The notes: a model not told the origin generated them from the sequence alone. 64,000 nt of DNA from DATFVA01 sp963771705 (GCA_963771705.1 CAVYUP010000005.1:186001-250000), one strand, 5' to 3'; shown: positions 34,160 through 43,725, numbered from the stretch's first letter. Program-made: numbers and translations.

Positions 34160-36745
34160 TTACAAAAAACTCTGGACTATTTTTTCAACTTCCTGCAGTA
34201 CTTCGGGTATCTTAGAAACGTCTCTTCCTCCTGCGGTGGCAAGGTGCGGTCTGCCGCCACCGCCGCCGCCGGCAATTTTTGCCAGGGAGCCGATAATCTT
34301 TCCTGCACTGAGCTTAGTACTTTTAATGAGTTCATCATTAACCACACATACAATACCCACTTTATCTTCAATTCGGGATATTATTACTCCAACAGATTCT
34401 TTAGTCTTATTCCTTAATTCATCTCCAAAAGACTTAAGCTCATCCATACTATCCGCATTCACTTCACCCTTATATACGTTTAAGTTAGCCACTCTGGACG
34501 GATTTTTAAGGATCTCATCTATCTGGCCAAGTTTCTCCTTCAGCTTTAATTCGGAAAAGTCTTTTTCAAGCTTTTTCTTCTCTTCAAGCAGGAGCGCGGC
34601 ATGCTCGTCCGATTCCTTTATTTTATTTAATTGGGCTTCGATAAATTCTTCTATTCCACGTCCTGTAACCGCTTCTATTCTTCTTACGCCGCTGGCGATA
34701 GACGATTCGCTTATTATCTTAAACAAGCCTATTTCAGAAGAATTATTAACATGCGTACCCCCGCAGAACTCCATTGTGAAATCACCAAACTGCACAACAT
34801 TAACTTTATCCCCGTATTTATCACCAAAGAACATCAGGGCTCCCATTTTTTTTGCTTCCTCAAAAGGAACATTCCTGTGGTAGTTTTTAGGCAGATTTCT
34901 TCTAAGCTGTTCATTAACAATAGATTCAATCTCTCTAATCTCGCTTTCAGATAATTTTGCGAAATGAGTAAAATCAAAGCGAAGTCTGTCGGGACCAACA
35001 TACGAACCTGCCTGGTGCACATGATTTCCCAGCACTTTTCTTAATGCGGCATGAAGAAAATGCGTTGCCGAATGATTCCTCATTATATCCCATCTTCGTT
35101 TCTCATCAACACGGGCAATCGCATCCTGACCGGAGGTAATCAGGCCATGTTTTTCATTCTCGACCACGTGAATAATTTTATTGTCAATTTTTGTTACATC
35201 CACAACAGGAAGTTTTTTTCCTTCAATGATCAGGTTCCCAATGTCATCAACCTGGCCGCCGGATTCGACATAAAAAGGTGTTCTGTCGAGTATAATCAGG
35301 TCATTATCCTTATCCTTTTTATACCCGATGATCTTTCCTTTTGATTCCAGTTCATCATATCCGGTAAATTCAGATGATACAGGTCCGGTCAGTTCAAAAG
35401 AGTTTAAATCTTCAGTCGAAATATTAATAGAAGCCATTTTTTCTCTTGAAGCTTCTCTACCTCTCTGCTGCTGCTGTTTCATTAACTCATTGAAACCATC
35501 TTCATCAATAGTAAATCCATTTTCCCTGGCCATAATATTCGTCAGATCGACGGGGAATCCGAAAGTATCGTAAAGCTTAAAAACATCTTCACCAGGAATT
35601 ACCTTAAGCTTATCCTTCTGCAGTCCTTTTATCAATTCATCAAATAGTTCAATACCTCGATCGAGGGTTACATTAAAACTTTCTTCCTCGGCCCTCACCA
35701 CCTTTTTGATGTAGGATTTCTTTTCTTTCAGTTCAGGAAAAACTTCTCCCATAGTACTTACAAGTACATTAACAATTTCAAAAAGAAACGGCTTATGGAG
35801 GTTTATCTTTCTGCCGTATCTGGAAGCTCTTCTTAATATTCTTCTCAGTACATATCCGCGGCCTTCATTTCCAGGTACTGCACCGTCTGCTATAGCGAAT
35901 GTAAGAGCCCTGATATGGTCTGCTATAACACGCATAGGTATCTTGTCTTCTTCTTTCTCATATTTTACCCCTGATATTTCAGAGATCCTGTTTATCAGCG
36001 GCATAAAAATATCGGTATCATAATTTGATGATTTATTCTGAAGTACCGCGCAGACCCTTTCGAATCCCATCCCGGTATCGATATGTCTTGACGGCAGGTC
36101 GTGCAGGGTACCTTTTTCGTCTCTGTCATACTGAATAAAGACGAGGTTCCAGATTTCAATGCACTCCGAAGTTCCTGCATTAACATACTCGGGATTATTA
36201 AAATCGCTCCCCAGGTTGATATGAATTTCTGAGCAGGGTCCACAGGGACCTGTCTCTCCCATTTCCCAGAAGTTATCCTTTTCATCAAACCTAAGGATAT
36301 GTTCAGGATTTATGTCTGTTTTTGTTTCCCAGTACTCGAAAGCCTCATCATCCGTCCTGAAAACCGTAGCCCACAATCTTTCTTTGGGCAGCTTCCAAAC
36401 TTCTGTAAGAAGCTCCCATGCCCAGCCGATAGCTTCAGCCTTGTAATAATCGCCGAACGACCAGTTCCCCAGCATCTCAAAAAAGGTATGATGATAAGTA
36501 TCATTTCCCACCTCTTCCAGGTCATTATGCTTACCGCTTACACGAATACATTTCTGGGTATCTGCAGCCCGGGTGTAATCCCGCTTACCCTTCCCGAGGA
36601 ACACATCCTTAAACTGGTTCATCCCGGCATTTGTGAATAAAAGGGTGGGATCATCAAATGGAACTACTGGTCCGCTCGGTACAATCCTGTGCCCTTTACC
36701 GGCAAAAAAATCCAAAAACTGCTGTCTTATTTCTCCTGAAGTCAT
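34160..36745 (-). CDS. alaS: alanine--tRNA ligase
   Basis: 861 residues, normal length. The class II core (FAGKGHRIVPSGPVVPFDDPT-type segment at 13-35, FTNAGMNQFKDVFLG), the editing domain with HSATHFLHAALRKVLG and CGGTHVNNS (zinc site), and the C-Ala domain ending in AGGGGGGRPHLATAGG are all visible. No frameshift seen. It is the first gene of the alaS-radA run. Upstream are 215 bp to the divergent sigma-factor gene, in which I find no exact -7 consensus for this strand. Confidence 0.97.
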   Translation of the reverse strand: MTSGEIRQQFLDFFAGKGHRIVPSGPVVPFDDPTLLFTNAGMNQFKDVFLGKGKRDYTRAADTQKCIRVSGKHNDLEEVGNDTYHHTFFEMLGNWSFGDYYKAEAIGWAWELLTEVWKLPKERLWATVFRTDDEAFEYWETKTDINPEHILRFDEKDNFWEMGETGPCGPCSEIHINLGSDFNNPEYVNAGTSECIEIWNLVFIQYDRDEKGTLHDLPSRHIDTGMGFERVCAVLQNKSSNYDTDIFMPLINRISEISGVKYEKEEDKIPMRVIADHIRALTFAIADGAVPGNEGRGYVLRRILRRASRYGRKINLHKPFLFEIVNVLVSTMGEVFPELKEKKSYIKKVVRAEEESFNVTLDRGIELFDELIKGLQKDKLKVIPGEDVFKLYDTFGFPVDLTNIMARENGFTIDEDGFNELMKQQQQRGREASREKMASINISTEDLNSFELTGPVSSEFTGYDELESKGKIIGYKKDKDNDLIILDRTPFYVESGGQVDDIGNLIIEGKKLPVVDVTKIDNKIIHVVENEKHGLITSGQDAIARVDEKRRWDIMRNHSATHFLHAALRKVLGNHVHQAGSYVGPDRLRFDFTHFAKLSESEIREIESIVNEQLRRNLPKNYHRNVPFEEAKKMGALMFFGDKYGDKVNVVQFGDFTMEFCGGTHVNNSSEIGLFKIISESSIASGVRRIEAVTGRGIEEFIEAQLNKIKESDEHAALLLEEKKKLEKDFSELKLKEKLGQIDEILKNPSRVANLNVYKGEVNADSMDELKSFGDELRNKTKESVGVIISRIEDKVGIVCVVNDELIKSTKLSAGKIIGSLAKIAGGGGGGRPHLATAGGRDVSKIPEVLQEVEKIVQSFL

Positions 36746-36911
36746 AAATTCCTGAAATATTTACTGAACTGTAAAGATAATAAATATCATCATAAGCTTA
36801 AATAAATATGATATCTGTAAAAATTTCCGGTCTAGATCTAAAAGTGCTTGACCAATCAACTCTGTCCCTCAATCAGGCAGGAATTTTGCATGTTCAATCT
36901 TATAAACTTCG

Positions 36912-36942
36912 TTGCTTTTTACTATTGATAATAATAGTTTTG
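36912..36942 (+). promoter_or_regulatory. promoter of the ECF sigma operon
   Basis: TTG (36912-36914), 20 bp, TAGTTTTG (36935-36942): an exact match to the Bacteroidota vegetative promoter pattern. The start point near 36949 leaves only about 12 nt before the GTG at 36961, a very short leader. Confidence 0.62.
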
Positions 36943-36960
36943 CATTTAACAAAGAATTAG

Positions 36961-37557
36961 GTGGTGGGCATTTTGACTTCTGTTTCAGCAACAACCGATC
37001 TAGAAATTATGAAGAAGGTTGCTTCCTATGACTCAAAAGCATTGGAAGCGTTATATAACCGTTATTCAACAATTCTGTACACTCTCATCAAAACGATCGT
37101 ATCTGATGCAGTATTGGCTGAAGAAGTACTCTCAGATGTTTTTGTAATTATCTGGAGGAAGGTAAACCATTTCGATTTTGAAAAAGGGAATGTTTATACC
37201 TGGCTCATCACACTTGCCCGTAATAAGGCGGTTGATACCGTTAGAACAAAAAGAACCGGGGTTGAAACTCAGCCGTATTCAGATGAGTATGAAAATAAGT
37301 TTATTCTGCCTGTTCTTAAAACCGACGGCAAAGCTCTCGAATTGAAGGATGCGTTGGAAAAGACTATAAAGATGCAGCAGTCAATGGAAGAACTAACTGA
37401 TGCCCAGCAGTACGTAATACATCTGGCCTATTTCGAGGGATTAACAGAAAGTGAGATCGCCGCAAAACTTAATATTCCTGTATCTACGGTAAAATCGAAG
37501 ATCAGAATAGCCCTGACCAATCTTAAAGAAAATCTGTCTAAGGGGTATAGTATATGA
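36961..37557 (+). CDS. ECF-type RNA polymerase sigma factor (SigK-like)
   Basis: 198 residues with sigma region 2 (YDSKALEALYNRYSTILYTLI, then AEEVLSDVFVIIWRKVNHFD) and sigma region 4 (LTDAQQYVIHLAYFEGLTESEIAAKLNIPVSTVKSKIR, about residues 142-180). The frame opens with consecutive GTG codons at 36961 and 36964; a TTG at 36973 is also possible. Its stop overlaps the ATG of the next gene (ATGA), which encodes an RskA-type anti-sigma factor, so this is a standard sigma/anti-sigma pair. The stimulus is unknown. It carries a housekeeping-type promoter rather than an obvious autoregulatory one. Confidence 0.92.
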   Translation: MVGILTSVSATTDLEIMKKVASYDSKALEALYNRYSTILYTLIKTIVSDAVLAEEVLSDVFVIIWRKVNHFDFEKGNVYTWLITLARNKAVDTVRTKRTGVETQPYSDEYENKFILPVLKTDGKALELKDALEKTIKMQQSMEELTDAQQYVIHLAYFEGLTESEIAAKLNIPVSTVKSKIRIALTNLKENLSKGYSI

Positions 37558-38873
37558 TTTCAAAACGGGAAGCTGCCGAACTTATATATGCAGGTGTTCT
37601 AGGTTGTCTCGACAGGGCAGACCAGACCAAATTAAATGAGTATTTAAAAAGCGGGGGCGAACTTCCCTCTAATGTGGGTGAGTTTCAGAATATAGCTGCG
37701 ATGCTTCCGGTTATTCTGCAAGCTGAGCAGCCTGATCCCCAGCTGAAAGATAAAGTTGCCAGAAAGTTATACCGTATTAAGGATGAAATTCGTGCAAAGG
37801 CGGCCGGGGATAAAAACGGCGTTAGTCCGGCTGAAGTTTTTTATGGTAATTCGAGAGAAAACCGCAAGGCTTCTTCCACCTTAGGCGACAAATTAGTATC
37901 CCAGTCAGAACCTGAAAAATTAATTATAACAGAAAGTGAACCGGAAACAAAGAAAGATGCGGAGCAGCAGGAAGCATCTGAACCTTCTAAGCCGGAAGAA
38001 ACCGATAAGAATCAAAATACTCCTCTGGTTAACACAGAAGACTTTGAACCTGTTACCCCCTCAAGGAATACCTTCGAATCATTTAAATCTACAAGAGAGA
38101 AGGTTCTCGTAGGAAATTTTGAAAATGTTCCTGAAGAAAAACCGGAAGAGGAAGAATCGCCAATAGAAATAGTTCCTGCCAGTGATAAAATTAAAACTTA
38201 TGAAAGGGTCGTAACCAAAGAAAGGCCGACTTATAAAACTTCCACCAGAGAAACACCGTATAGAAAAACTTCCACAAGGGATCGCGGGAAAAGTTTTGAA
38301 AAAGCTTATAAAAGGAGATATGCAACAGAGGAAACTTCCTTGAAAAGTAAAGGCATGGCTTTCTGGCTTACCATTTCATTATTCACGATCCTTCTGTTAG
38401 CTCTGCTTGTATTTTATCTGAATTTCTCATCCGAGATCAAGCATCTTAAATTTACCAATGACACTCTTAAGGAGCAGGTAAATGATCTTTCTGTGAAGTT
38501 TAACAGTACCCAGGAAATTCAGAACATTCTTGAGTCGGCTGACGTGAAAGTAGTTAACCTTGAAGGTACAGGAATCAATCCGGTTGGGAAGGGAAAATTG
38601 ATTATCAGTATCGCGCAGAGCAAAGGATATCTGCAACTTTCAGATATGCCTTCATTGGGACTAAATAATGCATACCAGCTATGGATGCAGATGCCTGACG
38701 GTAAATACTTTTCACTTGGTGTTTTTAATCCTACCGGAAGAGTTCAATACTTTCCCTTTAAAATTCCTCAGTCGCAGGGAAATAATATAAAAGAGTTTCT
38801 TGTTACAGAGGAAACATCGAATGGGGCTGATCAGCCGGGAAATAAAGTATTTTTAACCGGCTCACTTATGTAG
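37554..38873 (+). CDS. membrane anti-sigma factor, RskA-type
   Basis: 439 residues. The N-terminal 75 form the anti-sigma domain (REAAELIYAGVLGCLDRADQ), without a zinc HxxxCxxC site. Residues 76-265 are a long, charged, probably disordered linker, including a repeat KTSTRETPYR-KTSTRD (228-243). One membrane helix follows at about 268-290 (FWLTISLFTILLLALLVFYL), a short coiled coil (293-325), then the periplasmic RskA domain (330-439, with NAYQLWMQMPDGKYFSLGVF). The linker is much longer than usual. It should hold the sigma factor at the membrane until proteolysis. Confidence 0.88.
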   Translation: MISKREAAELIYAGVLGCLDRADQTKLNEYLKSGGELPSNVGEFQNIAAMLPVILQAEQPDPQLKDKVARKLYRIKDEIRAKAAGDKNGVSPAEVFYGNSRENRKASSTLGDKLVSQSEPEKLIITESEPETKKDAEQQEASEPSKPEETDKNQNTPLVNTEDFEPVTPSRNTFESFKSTREKVLVGNFENVPEEKPEEEESPIEIVPASDKIKTYERVVTKERPTYKTSTRETPYRKTSTRDRGKSFEKAYKRRYATEETSLKSKGMAFWLTISLFTILLLALLVFYLNFSSEIKHLKFTNDTLKEQVNDLSVKFNSTQEIQNILESADVKVVNLEGTGINPVGKGKLIISIAQSKGYLQLSDMPSLGLNNAYQLWMQMPDGKYFSLGVFNPTGRVQYFPFKIPQSQGNNIKEFLVTEETSNGADQPGNKVFLTGSLM

Positions 38874-38877
38874 CCGC

Positions 38878-39387
38878 TTATCGCTTCAAGATAATTGTTA
38901 TTCCGGAGATTACCAGCAATACCGGCCAATAAACCTCAATAATCCTCAGGATGGATTCACCGAAAACCGCCGGCTGTATATTTCGGGCAGCCAGGATAAA
39001 AATAATTCCTGCCAGAACCAGCAGCGATGCGGCTAAAAGAACTGTTTTGTTGCTCGTGTCGTCAAAAAATACTATAAAAAGACTGATGCCGGCTATTAAA
39101 ATGGAGGAAGGAATAAATACATTCATCGGATGGATGAAATCAAAATGCGAAGGGAGTGATATCAAAATTCCTGCAAGAAATGCCGCTGATCCTATAAAAA
39201 TCAGGATTTTATTTTTTTCACCAAAAGAAGTGTAAACCGAGGCAACTCCGTAAAATATCAATCCGTATCCAAAAAACGTCATTGAATCTAGTTCCAGTAC
39301 ACCGAAGACGTTGAGGAATATTGAAAACGCAATGAATAGAAGAAGAAGCGTAAAAATTGTAATTTGAGAGTGTTTCACCTGGTACAC
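38878..39387 (-). CDS. small integral membrane protein, hypothetical
   Basis: 169 residues with about six hydrophobic helices (ITIFTLLLLFIAFSIFLNVFG, GYGLIFYGVASVY, ILIFIGSAAFLAGILISL, FIPSSILIAGISLFIVFF, TVLLAASLLVLAGIIFI, YWPVLLVISGITIIL). The pattern resembles LiaF/DUF5668-type membrane regions that often accompany envelope-stress systems. No catalytic residue is seen. It converges on the anti-sigma gene with 4 bp between stops and lies 9 bp downstream of the cyclo-ligase gene. Confidence 0.72.
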   Translation of the reverse strand: MYQVKHSQITIFTLLLLFIAFSIFLNVFGVLELDSMTFFGYGLIFYGVASVYTSFGEKNKILIFIGSAAFLAGILISLPSHFDFIHPMNVFIPSSILIAGISLFIVFFDDTSNKTVLLAASLLVLAGIIFILAARNIQPAVFGESILRIIEVYWPVLLVISGITIILKR

Positions 39388-39396
39388 ATTAAATTG

Positions 39397-40014
39397 TTAA
39401 TAAAACTTCCGGGTCTGAATAATACGCCTTTCAGTTATAATTTTGTCTATTCGTATATCCTGTCTTTCATATTCTATTTTGTTAAGGACTTGAAATTCAT
39501 AAGCCAGAACAATTTTGGGAGCAAATGAATTCTTTAATAGAGCATTATAATTCATTCTGTCAAAACCGATTCGTATTCCCTTCAGCGATACAGCAAAAGC
39601 CGGAACAATTATAAGATCAATATCACTAAGATCTTCTTCTATTCCAAACCTTGGTTCGAGGAATTCCATTTCGTTTTTGATCAACTCCTTATAACCGGTA
39701 AATTGAAAGCGATCGGGAATTCCATTACGTTTATGCCTTGGCAGAAAAACAGATTTCCCGTGCCCCTGGGCTGTATTTATTAAATCTTTCGTATTTACCA
39801 GTAATTCAGATGTTGAGTAATAAACATATATTTTTGAAGCATAATTATAATCATCCGAATCAATAAGCCTGTCTATAATTAAAGCAGATTTTTTCTGAAG
39901 ATTAATTTGCGAAAATTCCGACGCCCTGTCCTGTACAATCCTTCGTGCTTCCAATTTGGGAAGGGGAGCTTTGTGCTTTAGGGGAGAGGGGATATTCAGG
40001 TTAATATTTGTCAA
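39397..40014 (-). CDS. 5-formyltetrahydrofolate cyclo-ligase
   Basis: 205 residues of the MTHFS/YgfA family, recycling 5-formyl-THF to 5,10-methenyl-THF with ATP. The family signature DLIIVPAFAVSLKGIRIGFDRMNYN-type segment (about 135-158; the usual GxRxGxGxGYYD is here GIRIGFDRMNYN) and the final IDKIITER are visible. The loop lacks the usual second glycine, so activity deserves a check. Its ATG overlaps the stop of the arginase gene by four bases (ATGA), so the two are translationally coupled. Confidence 0.85.
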   Translation of the reverse strand: MTNINLNIPSPLKHKAPLPKLEARRIVQDRASEFSQINLQKKSALIIDRLIDSDDYNYASKIYVYYSTSELLVNTKDLINTAQGHGKSVFLPRHKRNGIPDRFQFTGYKELIKNEMEFLEPRFGIEEDLSDIDLIIVPAFAVSLKGIRIGFDRMNYNALLKNSFAPKIVLAYEFQVLNKIEYERQDIRIDKIITERRIIQTRKFY

Positions 40015-40937
40015 AGTATTCTTTGTCCCATACTTGATGCAACCAGATCGGCCGCAAATTCCGCGCTTCTGTTTTTCCTGTCCAGGATGGGATTCACTTC
40101 AGAGATTTCAAGAGAAGACATACAGCCGCACTCGGCTATTGATTCCATCAGTAAATGAGCCTCACGATAACTCAACCCGCCCGAAACAGGTGTCCCTACT
40201 CCTGGAGCCAGATCCGGTTCAACACTGTCAAGGTCAAAGCTTACGTGGATATGATCAACCTTCTCTTTGAACTGCTTTAGCACCCGGCTGATAATTCTAT
40301 GCACTCCCAGCTTATCAATATCGCTCATAGTATACACAGGCAGTGCAGCCTTTTTAATATTCATTCTTTCCTGCTGATCGATGCTCCTTACTCCAATTAA
40401 CGCACAATTCTCAGCCCTGACCTTGGGTGCAAACCCGTAAAAGTTTACAAGCCTGTCATTTCCCAGACCCAGAGCGGCAGCCATCGGCATACCATGAATA
40501 TTTCCGGAAGGAGAAGTTTCATCTGTGTTCATATCAGCGTGCGCATCAATCCAGATTATGCCTAGGTTTAATTTATTTTTCTTACAATATGATGATATGC
40601 CGGCGATTGTTCCTAATGCCATCGAATGATCCCCTCCGAGGCATAGAGGAAACTGTTTCTTTTCAAGCACTTTTTCTATTTTCCCGGCCAGAATTTTTGA
40701 TGTCCTCAGTATCTCATTTACATATTTCAGCCTGGGATTGGTGATCTTCTGCCTCTCTACATTCTGAATAAAAATGTCCCCGCTGTCAACCACTTCATAA
40801 CCGAGCTGTTCGAGTTTTCCTTTCAGATTGGCTATGCGGAGCGCGGAAGGTCCCATATCCACGCCTCTTCTGTCGGCTCCAAGGTCCATCGGAAATCCAA
40901 TTAAATTTACTACTTTACTGTCGCTGTTTATCTTCAT
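40011..40937 (-). CDS. rocF: arginase
   Basis: 308 residues of the ureohydrolase family, hydrolysing arginine to ornithine and urea. All Mn-binding motifs are present: LCLGGDHSMALG, IIWIDAHADMNT, SFDLDSVEPDLAPG, and the C-terminal LEISEVNPILD. The segment HGMPMAAALG is that of true arginases rather than agmatinases. The ATG at 40937 begins the conserved VVNLIGFPMDLGADRRG. A near-consensus promoter lies 38-68 bp upstream. Combined with the P5C dehydrogenase far upstream it suggests arginine use as a nitrogen/carbon source. Confidence 0.94.
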   Translation of the reverse strand: MKINSDSKVVNLIGFPMDLGADRRGVDMGPSALRIANLKGKLEQLGYEVVDSGDIFIQNVERQKITNPRLKYVNEILRTSKILAGKIEKVLEKKQFPLCLGGDHSMALGTIAGISSYCKKNKLNLGIIWIDAHADMNTDETSPSGNIHGMPMAAALGLGNDRLVNFYGFAPKVRAENCALIGVRSIDQQERMNIKKAALPVYTMSDIDKLGVHRIISRVLKQFKEKVDHIHVSFDLDSVEPDLAPGVGTPVSGGLSYREAHLLMESIAECGCMSSLEISEVNPILDRKNRSAEFAADLVASSMGQRIL

Positions 40938-40974
40938 TGCAGGGATTTATGATATGAGTTGAAAAATCATTCAT

Positions 40975-41005
40975 CAAATTAAAAAGTTTATAACTTATTT
41001 ACCAA
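40975..41005 (-). promoter_or_regulatory. candidate arginase promoter
   Basis: On the minus strand, TTG (41005-41003), 20 bp, TTAATTTG (40982-40975). The -7 element differs from TAnnTTTG only at the second base; spacing is right. Confidence 0.4.
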
Positions 41006-41120
41006 TCGATGTCATTTAACGGAGGTTTTCAGCATTATCTTCAGCTGTATTACAATCATTTTCCTTTAATTAGTATATTTTGGTTTCATTTAATTAACTC
41101 ATTGGATACAATCGGAATCT

Positions 41121-42473
41121 ATGCCGTCATTTCGTAAAGAACCAACAATAAATGTTGGAATAATAACTGAAAAGCTGGTGAACTTCGACCTTTACGGCGA
41201 TTTCAGGGTGAAAGGAATAAAAAAATTCTTCAGCGGAAGGTTCACCGCTGAAATTATAAATGATAAAATAAGGTGTAAAAGAGGGGATGATACCCTTGAG
41301 GCGGATAAGGAGATACTTTTTGAACCGGATGATATTGATCTCGAATCATTTTTAATTAAAGATGTTACCATAGGCGTAAGGTTTCACTGGCAGAGAAAAG
41401 AAAAACAGAGGTTCCAGGGATCGTTAAAGCTGCTGCGCAGTAAAGATAGAATTGTTGTAATAAACATTATCCCGGTGGAAAAATACCTGGTAAGCGTAAT
41501 TTCTTCAGAGATGAGTGCGAAATCCTCACTTCAGATGCTAAAATCTCTCGCGCTCGTCTCAAGAAGCTGGCTGCTTGCCCAGATAGATAAATCCAAAACT
41601 ATAGAGGCGGAAAATGAAGGTTATTCTTCTGAATCCAGGTCAGAAGATGAATTTATCAAGTGGTACGACCGCGAAGAGCACGAATTATTTGACGTCTGCG
41701 CCGATGATCATTGTCAGCGGTACCAGGGAATAACAAAAATATCTACCCAGGCGGCGAGACAGGCCGTGCAGGAGACCTATGGACTGGTTCTGCTCTATGA
41801 TGATAAAATCTGCGATGCCCGTTTTTCAAAAAGCTGCGGAGGTATTACCGAGTCATTCCAAAATGTGTGGGAACCTGTAGTGCATGAATACCTCACTTCT
41901 GTAATCGACTATAAATATGAACCTGAAACTTATAATCTTGATTTCTCTGTGGAAAGTAATGCCGCTAAGTGGATTAAGGGAAATCCTTCAGCTTACTGCA
42001 ATACTAAAGACGATAAGATTCTCTCGCAGGTTTTAATTGATTACGACAGGGAAACAAAGGATTTTTTCAGGTGGGAGGTTACTTATAGTCAGAATGAAAT
42101 CTCCGACATCATCTCCAAGAATAGCGGAATTAACTTCGGGGAGATTCTGGATCTTGTTCCCGTTGAAAGAGGCAATTCCTCCAGACTGATTAAATTAAAA
42201 ATTGTCGGCACTAAAAAAGAGCTGATCGTCGGTAAGGAGCTTGAGATAAGGAGACTCCTGTCATTGACCCACCTTTACAGCTCTGCTATCGTTATTGAGA
42301 AACAAAATATTGAAAATGGAATCCCCGGAAAGTTCGTTTTGTTTGGCGCCGGGTGGGGACACGGAGTTGGACTCTGCCAGATCGGCGCGGCAGTTATGGC
42401 TGAAAAAGGGCATTCTTTTGACGAAATTCTCCTCCACTATTTCCATAACGCAAGGTTAAATAAAATATACTGA
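41121..42473 (+). CDS. SpoIID/LytB domain protein
   Basis: 450 residues with no clear signal peptide. The SpoIID core is visible from about 100: IIPVEKYLVSVISSEMSA, LKSLALVSRSWLLAQI, DARFSKSCGGITESFQNVW, and near the end GAGWGHGVGLCQIGAAVMAEKGHSFDEIL. In sporulating bacteria SpoIID is a lytic transglycosylase acting on peptidoglycan strands lacking peptides; this non-sporulating homologue must have another cell-wall role. It precedes a GT4 glycosyltransferase by 4 bp, so the two are an operon. Confidence 0.9.
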   Translation: MPSFRKEPTINVGIITEKLVNFDLYGDFRVKGIKKFFSGRFTAEIINDKIRCKRGDDTLEADKEILFEPDDIDLESFLIKDVTIGVRFHWQRKEKQRFQGSLKLLRSKDRIVVINIIPVEKYLVSVISSEMSAKSSLQMLKSLALVSRSWLLAQIDKSKTIEAENEGYSSESRSEDEFIKWYDREEHELFDVCADDHCQRYQGITKISTQAARQAVQETYGLVLLYDDKICDARFSKSCGGITESFQNVWEPVVHEYLTSVIDYKYEPETYNLDFSVESNAAKWIKGNPSAYCNTKDDKILSQVLIDYDRETKDFFRWEVTYSQNEISDIISKNSGINFGEILDLVPVERGNSSRLIKLKIVGTKKELIVGKELEIRRLLSLTHLYSSAIVIEKQNIENGIPGKFVLFGAGWGHGVGLCQIGAAVMAEKGHSFDEILLHYFHNARLNKIY

Positions 42474-42477
42474 TTAA

Positions 42478-43590
42478 ATGAAGATATTATACTCATGTTT
42501 GTCCCGAAGCTGGGGGGGAATGGAAATGGTTACTATTACGGGAATTAAACAGCTCATCAAAAGGGGAATTCATGTTGAACTCCTCTGTGCGGCCGAGTCG
42601 AGGATCCATATAGAGGCTAACAATCTGGGAATTCTCCTCCATCCCGTAAAGGCCCGTGGTTACTTCCATCCGTTCACTTCACTCAGGATTGCCTTTATAA
42701 TCCGTAGAATAAACTTTGATATTATACATACTCACGCTTCTAAAGATCTTTGGGTGCTTGTGCCTGCTCTCCAGTTCCTGCGGAGAAGAATTCCGCTTGT
42801 CCTTACTAAACATATCGGCTCATTTATCGAGAAGAATGATTACCTTCACCGCAGGCTCTACAGGTATGTAACCAAAGCAGTAGCAATCAGTACGGCAATT
42901 AAAAATAATATACTGCAGACAACACCACTCAGCGCCGACCGTATTATCCTTATCCCTAACGGAGTCGATACCCAGAAATTTAATCCCGATATTGTTTCCG
43001 GAGAAGGGGTCAGAAAGGAGTTTAATATAAAGCCAAAGGAAATACTTATAGGCATGATGGCAAGGTTTAGTCCAGGTAAAGGCCACGAGGAATTTATTAA
43101 AGCAGCGTCGATAATAGAGAAAGAACATAATAATTTACGTTTCATTATAATCGGCGAAGCCAGCCGGGGGGAGGATGAGTATGAAGAAAAAATTAAAGCT
43201 CTTGCGAAGGGACAGAAATTAAATGATATAATCTTTACAGGTTACCGGAGCGATATTCCCGAACTTCTGGCAGCACTGGATATATTTATATTTCCCTCGC
43301 ATGCCGAAGCCTTCGGCATAGCGCTTATTGAAGCAATGGCAATGCGGAAACCTTCCGTCTGCACAGCATCGGAAGGAGTGCTTGATATTGCCCTGGATGG
43401 TGAAACTTCATTTCTTTTCGAGAAACAAAACGCAGACGACCTCGCACTTAAAATAAATTCGTTGATCTCCGATCCTGCTAAAAGAAAGAATTTTGCTCTG
43501 GCAGCCAGGCAGAGGGTTTTACAGAACTTCAATATTGAAGCCGTTACCGATAGGATAGTAGATGTTTACGAGGAACTGACTGCCGAATAA
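42478..43590 (+). CDS. family 4 glycosyltransferase
   Basis: 370-residue GT-B-fold retaining glycosyltransferase: N-terminal acceptor domain (SCLSRSWGGMEMVTITGIKQL), linker, then the donor domain with IGMMARFSPGKGHEEFIKA, FTGYRSDIPELLAALDIFIFPS and the EAFGIALIEAMAMRKP motif carrying the two conserved glutamates. It probably adds a sugar to a cell-envelope glycan or lipid; donor and acceptor are unknown. Coupled to the SpoIID gene upstream. Confidence 0.92.
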   Translation: MKILYSCLSRSWGGMEMVTITGIKQLIKRGIHVELLCAAESRIHIEANNLGILLHPVKARGYFHPFTSLRIAFIIRRINFDIIHTHASKDLWVLVPALQFLRRRIPLVLTKHIGSFIEKNDYLHRRLYRYVTKAVAISTAIKNNILQTTPLSADRIILIPNGVDTQKFNPDIVSGEGVRKEFNIKPKEILIGMMARFSPGKGHEEFIKAASIIEKEHNNLRFIIIGEASRGEDEYEEKIKALAKGQKLNDIIFTGYRSDIPELLAALDIFIFPSHAEAFGIALIEAMAMRKPSVCTASEGVLDIALDGETSFLFEKQNADDLALKINSLISDPAKRKNFALAARQRVLQNFNIEAVTDRIVDVYEELTAE

Positions 43591-43725
43591 ACGGGTAAAT
43601 TTTAGCTAACTCACAAAAATAAAAGAATTTAGGCCATTGTGACAGTCTTAACTATTTAATAAACTTAAAGTGGTATTTTTTAAAGGCTTAAAGTTTTGAC
43701 AATAAAAATCCCTGGAGGAGATAAG

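Noticed and set aside
34128..34883. 251-codon open frame opposite radA/alaS
   Set aside because: It is antisense to clear alaS and radA sequence; its serine/proline-rich product is the usual shadow of a coding strand.
37861..38340. Anti-sigma linker as a separate protein or frameshift
   Set aside because: The frame is continuous and the charged, low-complexity sequence reads as a disordered linker between two recognisable domains.
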